Of a DNA stretch of 64,000 nt, positions 61,842 through 64,000 are shown piece after piece. Origin of the DNA: Agapetus fuscipes (taxonomy: Eukaryota; Arthropoda; Insecta; Trichoptera; Glossosomatidae). Location of the stretch: positions 2,728,001-2,792,000 of the forward strand of contig OX637354.1 of the NCBI GenBank assembly GCA_951799405.1. The letters are read 5' to 3'. Below the pieces are notes generated by a model. It was not told the DNA's origin and ran no database searches. It saw only the letters and a program-made list of their open reading frames with translations. Positions within the stretch are counted from its first letter, which is position 1. Each line of letters opens with the position of its first letter. The translations under genes and the position numbers were made by a program.

Positions 61842-61903
61842 CCGAACCCGGGTCCTTCTGCATCAAAGACGTTGACGTTACCGCTAGGCTACGCCGCCTT
61901 TCC
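61842..61903 (-). repeat. tRNA-like SINE head
   Basis: Minus-strand GGCGGCGTAGCCTAGCGGTA, then GACCCGGGTTCGGGCCTGG (A- and B-box-like). Preceded by an A-rich tract at 61775-61825. Confidence 0.5.
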
Positions 61904-62104
61904 AAAGGGATGAGAAAATTGTCTTACATATTCAAAACGTTTTTCCCGCGCTCGCATCAGAACATACGATACGGCTTTTCCCACACGTAGCACTATTCAT
62001 TTTTCACAATATCGTGCAATGTAAATGGTTATAGATTTACATAATGTATGCATCGACAGTGTTTGAAAATATTGATTTAAAAATATATCGGAAATCGGAA
62101 ATAC

Positions 62105-62235
62105 TACGTTTGTGTGAGGTTTGGTTTTTAGTGCACATACAGCATGTGTAAGCGCGACTGTACACGTGTCTGCTTGTGGGAATGCGTGTAATAAGAATCC
62201 TAAATGTACCTACTATATCTTTGCAACTTATTTCA
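62105..62235 (+). mobile_element. Repeat C 3' half, diverged
   Basis: GTGAGGTTTGGTTTTTAGTG to ATCTTTGCAACTTATTTCAG. Confidence 0.55.
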
Positions 62236-62383
62236 GATTCTTATGTTGTAAGTTTGCTTATTCAGCCACTTCTTATCCACTGCTGGACATAGGTTGTAAG
62301 TTCACATGCGTTCAATTTCATGAACGTTTCAGTTCAGTTTTTTTTTGTCAAAAATTATATTTGTTATTAATTGAGTTAATGTT

Positions 62384-62560
62384 TAGCGCCTCTATGTTAT
62401 AATTTATGCATTGAGGTCAATAAATTTATGTACATAGTCTGGTATGTAAAAATATTTGTTTGAAAATGGAATAGCGCCTCTATGTTATAATTTATGTACA
62501 TAGTCTGGTATATAAAAAATATTTGTTTGAAAATGGGATAGCGCCTCTATATTATTACAC
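62384..62560 (+). repeat. Short tandem repeat, 2.3 copies
   Basis: TAGCGCCTCTATGTTATAAT starts at 62384, 62472 and 62539; spacing 88 then 67, the second unit lacking 21 bases. Confidence 0.8.
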
Positions 62561-62631
62561 TTTAAATATGCAACATAATATGAGATTTGCATCCTTTATA
62601 TACATGTTATTTTCTAGCTTTCTCGAGCAGG

Positions 62632-62712
62632 CGGCGTGGCGTAATTGGCTACGCAACCGGTTCTCGCGCCTCATCGGCCGGGGAGACCCTGGTTCGATTC
62701 TCGCGAGGAGAC
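62632..62712 (+). repeat. tRNA-like sequence
   Basis: GGCGTGGCGTAATTGGCTAC and CCTGGTTCGATTCTCGCG give A- and B-box-like words about 50 bases apart. No clean acceptor stem closes, so it is a SINE head or tRNA pseudogene rather than a tRNA gene. Confidence 0.45.
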
Positions 62713-62825
62713 ATTTTGAATGTTTAAAATTTGAAAGTCGAAGCGATTGACGACCAAGTAGGACATTATAATAAAGGATCTTAAATGTAATATAGGTATC
62801 TATGCAACTAATTATTATTATTATT

Positions 62826-63060
62826 TTAAATAGATTTGTGAAGAGGAATGCAATTCACCAACCTATTCTGCCTGGCTAGACACAGATATATAATAGTGTT
62901 TTTAATGAATTATTAATTAATATTACCCAATAACATCTGTTGAACCAGGGTCAAAGTTATGGTCAAATGACCCAAGCGGGGATCGAACCAACGTTATTCC
63001 AATCCAAACACGCTAGAACGATCGGCCCACTTGGCCCCCTCGGCCATAACACCGACAGAT
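62826..63060 (-). mobile_element. SINE-D copy, near full length
   Basis: Minus strand TGTCGGTGTTATGGCCGAGG through GGTTCGATCCCCGCTTGGGT to GAATTGCATTCCTCTTCACA. Confidence 0.75.
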
Positions 63061-63260
63061 ATAATGTATTAGTACTGGACCAATGTGCCTTATGAAAACT
63101 GGAACTTGTTTTTAAATATATACATCTCTCACATTATCGTGTTTTAGTATTTTTTCTTAGCTCAAATTGTGTAGAATGTGATTCTTAAGACAATGTCATT
63201 GAAAGGACCTCTTGGAATCAAATGGTAGATAAGCCAAACAAGCACCGGGGGGACGATATA
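63060..63260 (+). mobile_element. Element E 3' part
   Basis: GTACTGGACCAATGTGCCTT, TTGTGTAGAATGTGATTCTT and ATAAGCCAAACAAGCACCGG. Confidence 0.6.
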
Positions 63261-63389
63261 TCTCATCAGCAATAATACAATGATTCAACTTTGAACTCCT
63301 TTGAGACTTATTGTTCAGATTCATACAATAAACCATAGACAATGGTATGTGGACTTTATACCAGTAAAAAGGTGTGCCTTGTTAGTACA

Positions 63390-63685
63390 ACCGGTCTGTA
63401 GTCTAGTGGTTAACACTTTGGGCTCATGATTGAAAGGTAGTGGGTTCGACTTCTGGCAAAGCGCAAAAAAAACATTCTTCAAATTTTCTTTTCGCTGGGA
63501 TGAAACATTAATCTGCCTTTATGAAAGACCGGTCACCATAGGTCTATCCAGCCTTACACCAACTGAATCTTGCTTGAGAATTGGAGCTTTCTACAGCGAT
63601 GTCCAAGCTCGCAGAGGACTCTTGAGGTGTGATTCACACAAAAACAGCGTTCAACAAATAAATCATGCTAATATTATTATTAGTG
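63390..63685 (+). mobile_element. SINE-A copy, full length
   Basis: ACCGGTCTGTAGTCTAGTGG, GGGTTCGACTTC, body, AACAGCGTTCAACAAATAAA and ATT tail. Confidence 0.8.
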
Positions 63686-63704
63686 ATGTTCCCTAACTTA
63701 TTAC

Positions 63705-63962
63705 AACATATGTTAGTATGAGGCTAACCACCCGTACGTACCTACTGTAAAAAAAAATGGTTCACTTTGTCAATGTCACCCCTGTTTCAGGGAAGGTCGG
63801 CAAGAGTTGCAGGGTAGGGTGTATGTTCATTTGAGATTTGGGTTTTTATGTTGTAAGTTCACATGCAGCGCAAACTTATACTGGTCTGCTTATGGAAATG
63901 CATTTAATATGAATCATAAATGTAATACCTATATCTTTGCAACTTAGATTATAGAGTATTAC
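63705..63962 (+). mobile_element. Repeat C copy
   Basis: GTTAGTATGAGGCTAACCAC, CACCCCTGTTTCAGGGAAGG and tail AACTTAGATTATAGAG. Confidence 0.75.
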
Positions 63963-64000
63963 AAAGATTGCCAGAAATCACCTCCAGGCCGATAAACATC

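Overview
The window looks like intron-rich, transposon-packed nuclear DNA from an arthropod, most likely an insect. It has spliced genes with GT-AG boundaries, intron and intergenic DNA that is AT-rich, tRNA-derived SINEs, non-LTR retrotransposons and many terminal-inverted-repeat (TIR) elements. There are no bacterial operons and no CRISPR array. I cannot name the species. Most long open reading frames are retrotransposon fragments or antisense shadows.

Four host genes are supported. (1) A secreted multi-Kazal serine protease inhibitor on the minus strand, with three phase-1 exons at 20181-20405, 17314-17469 and 16639-16779; its first and last exons are not visible. (2) An aldo-keto reductase (AKR) on the plus strand, coding exon 32734-33609, with a probable 5' UTR exon ending at 32366. 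(3) The C-terminal two thirds of a TMEM120 membrane protein on the minus strand, exons 51667-51759, 50157-50374 and 47752-47975, followed by two alternative last exons, 45857-45955 or 41578-41751. (4) A second intronless AKR on the plus strand, 52099-52971. The TMEM120 5' exons are not seen between 51.8 and 64 kb, so this AKR probably lies within or very close to the TMEM120 transcription unit on the opposite strand.

Repeat families, named here for reference. SINE-A: tRNA-like head, 3' end shared with a LINE. SINE-B: tRNA-like head with the box GATAGCTCAGTTGG. SINE-D: tRNA-like head containing GGCCGAGGGGGCCAAG. Repeat C: about 300 bp, more than 30 copies, starts at CCTTGACTTATAGGTTGG and ends in GATTA or GATTATA repeats; it is also the 3' UTR of a LINE. 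Element E: TIR element with ends near AGTGCTTGTTTGTCTTAT. There are also several hAT-like elements with readable 8-bp target-site duplications (TSDs), palindromic MITEs, and a dispersed hammerhead-ribozyme-like motif.

Layout. 0-5 kb: an apparently intact full-length LINE (454-4449) inserted in a SINE-A. 5-16 kb: SINEs, a decayed DNA transposon with transposase remnant (6.7-9.05 kb), LINE 3' ends and MITEs. 16-21 kb: Kazal gene with repeats in its introns. 21-32 kb: nested repeats, short-period arrays and a 63-bp minisatellite. 32-34 kb: first AKR. 34-41 kb: MITEs, ribozyme-like motifs and LINE scraps. 41-52 kb: TMEM120 exons with repeat-filled introns and a 5S rRNA-like sequence. 52-53 kb: second AKR. 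53-64 kb: almost entirely repeat C, SINEs and hAT MITEs, including a 0.62-kb tandem duplication. Stretches where I recognise nothing include 6180-6700, 10900-11400, 12110-12700, 13090-14500, 15740-16500, 22490-23030, 28660-29090, 34870-35730, 38840-39520, 51270-51660 and 61560-61840.
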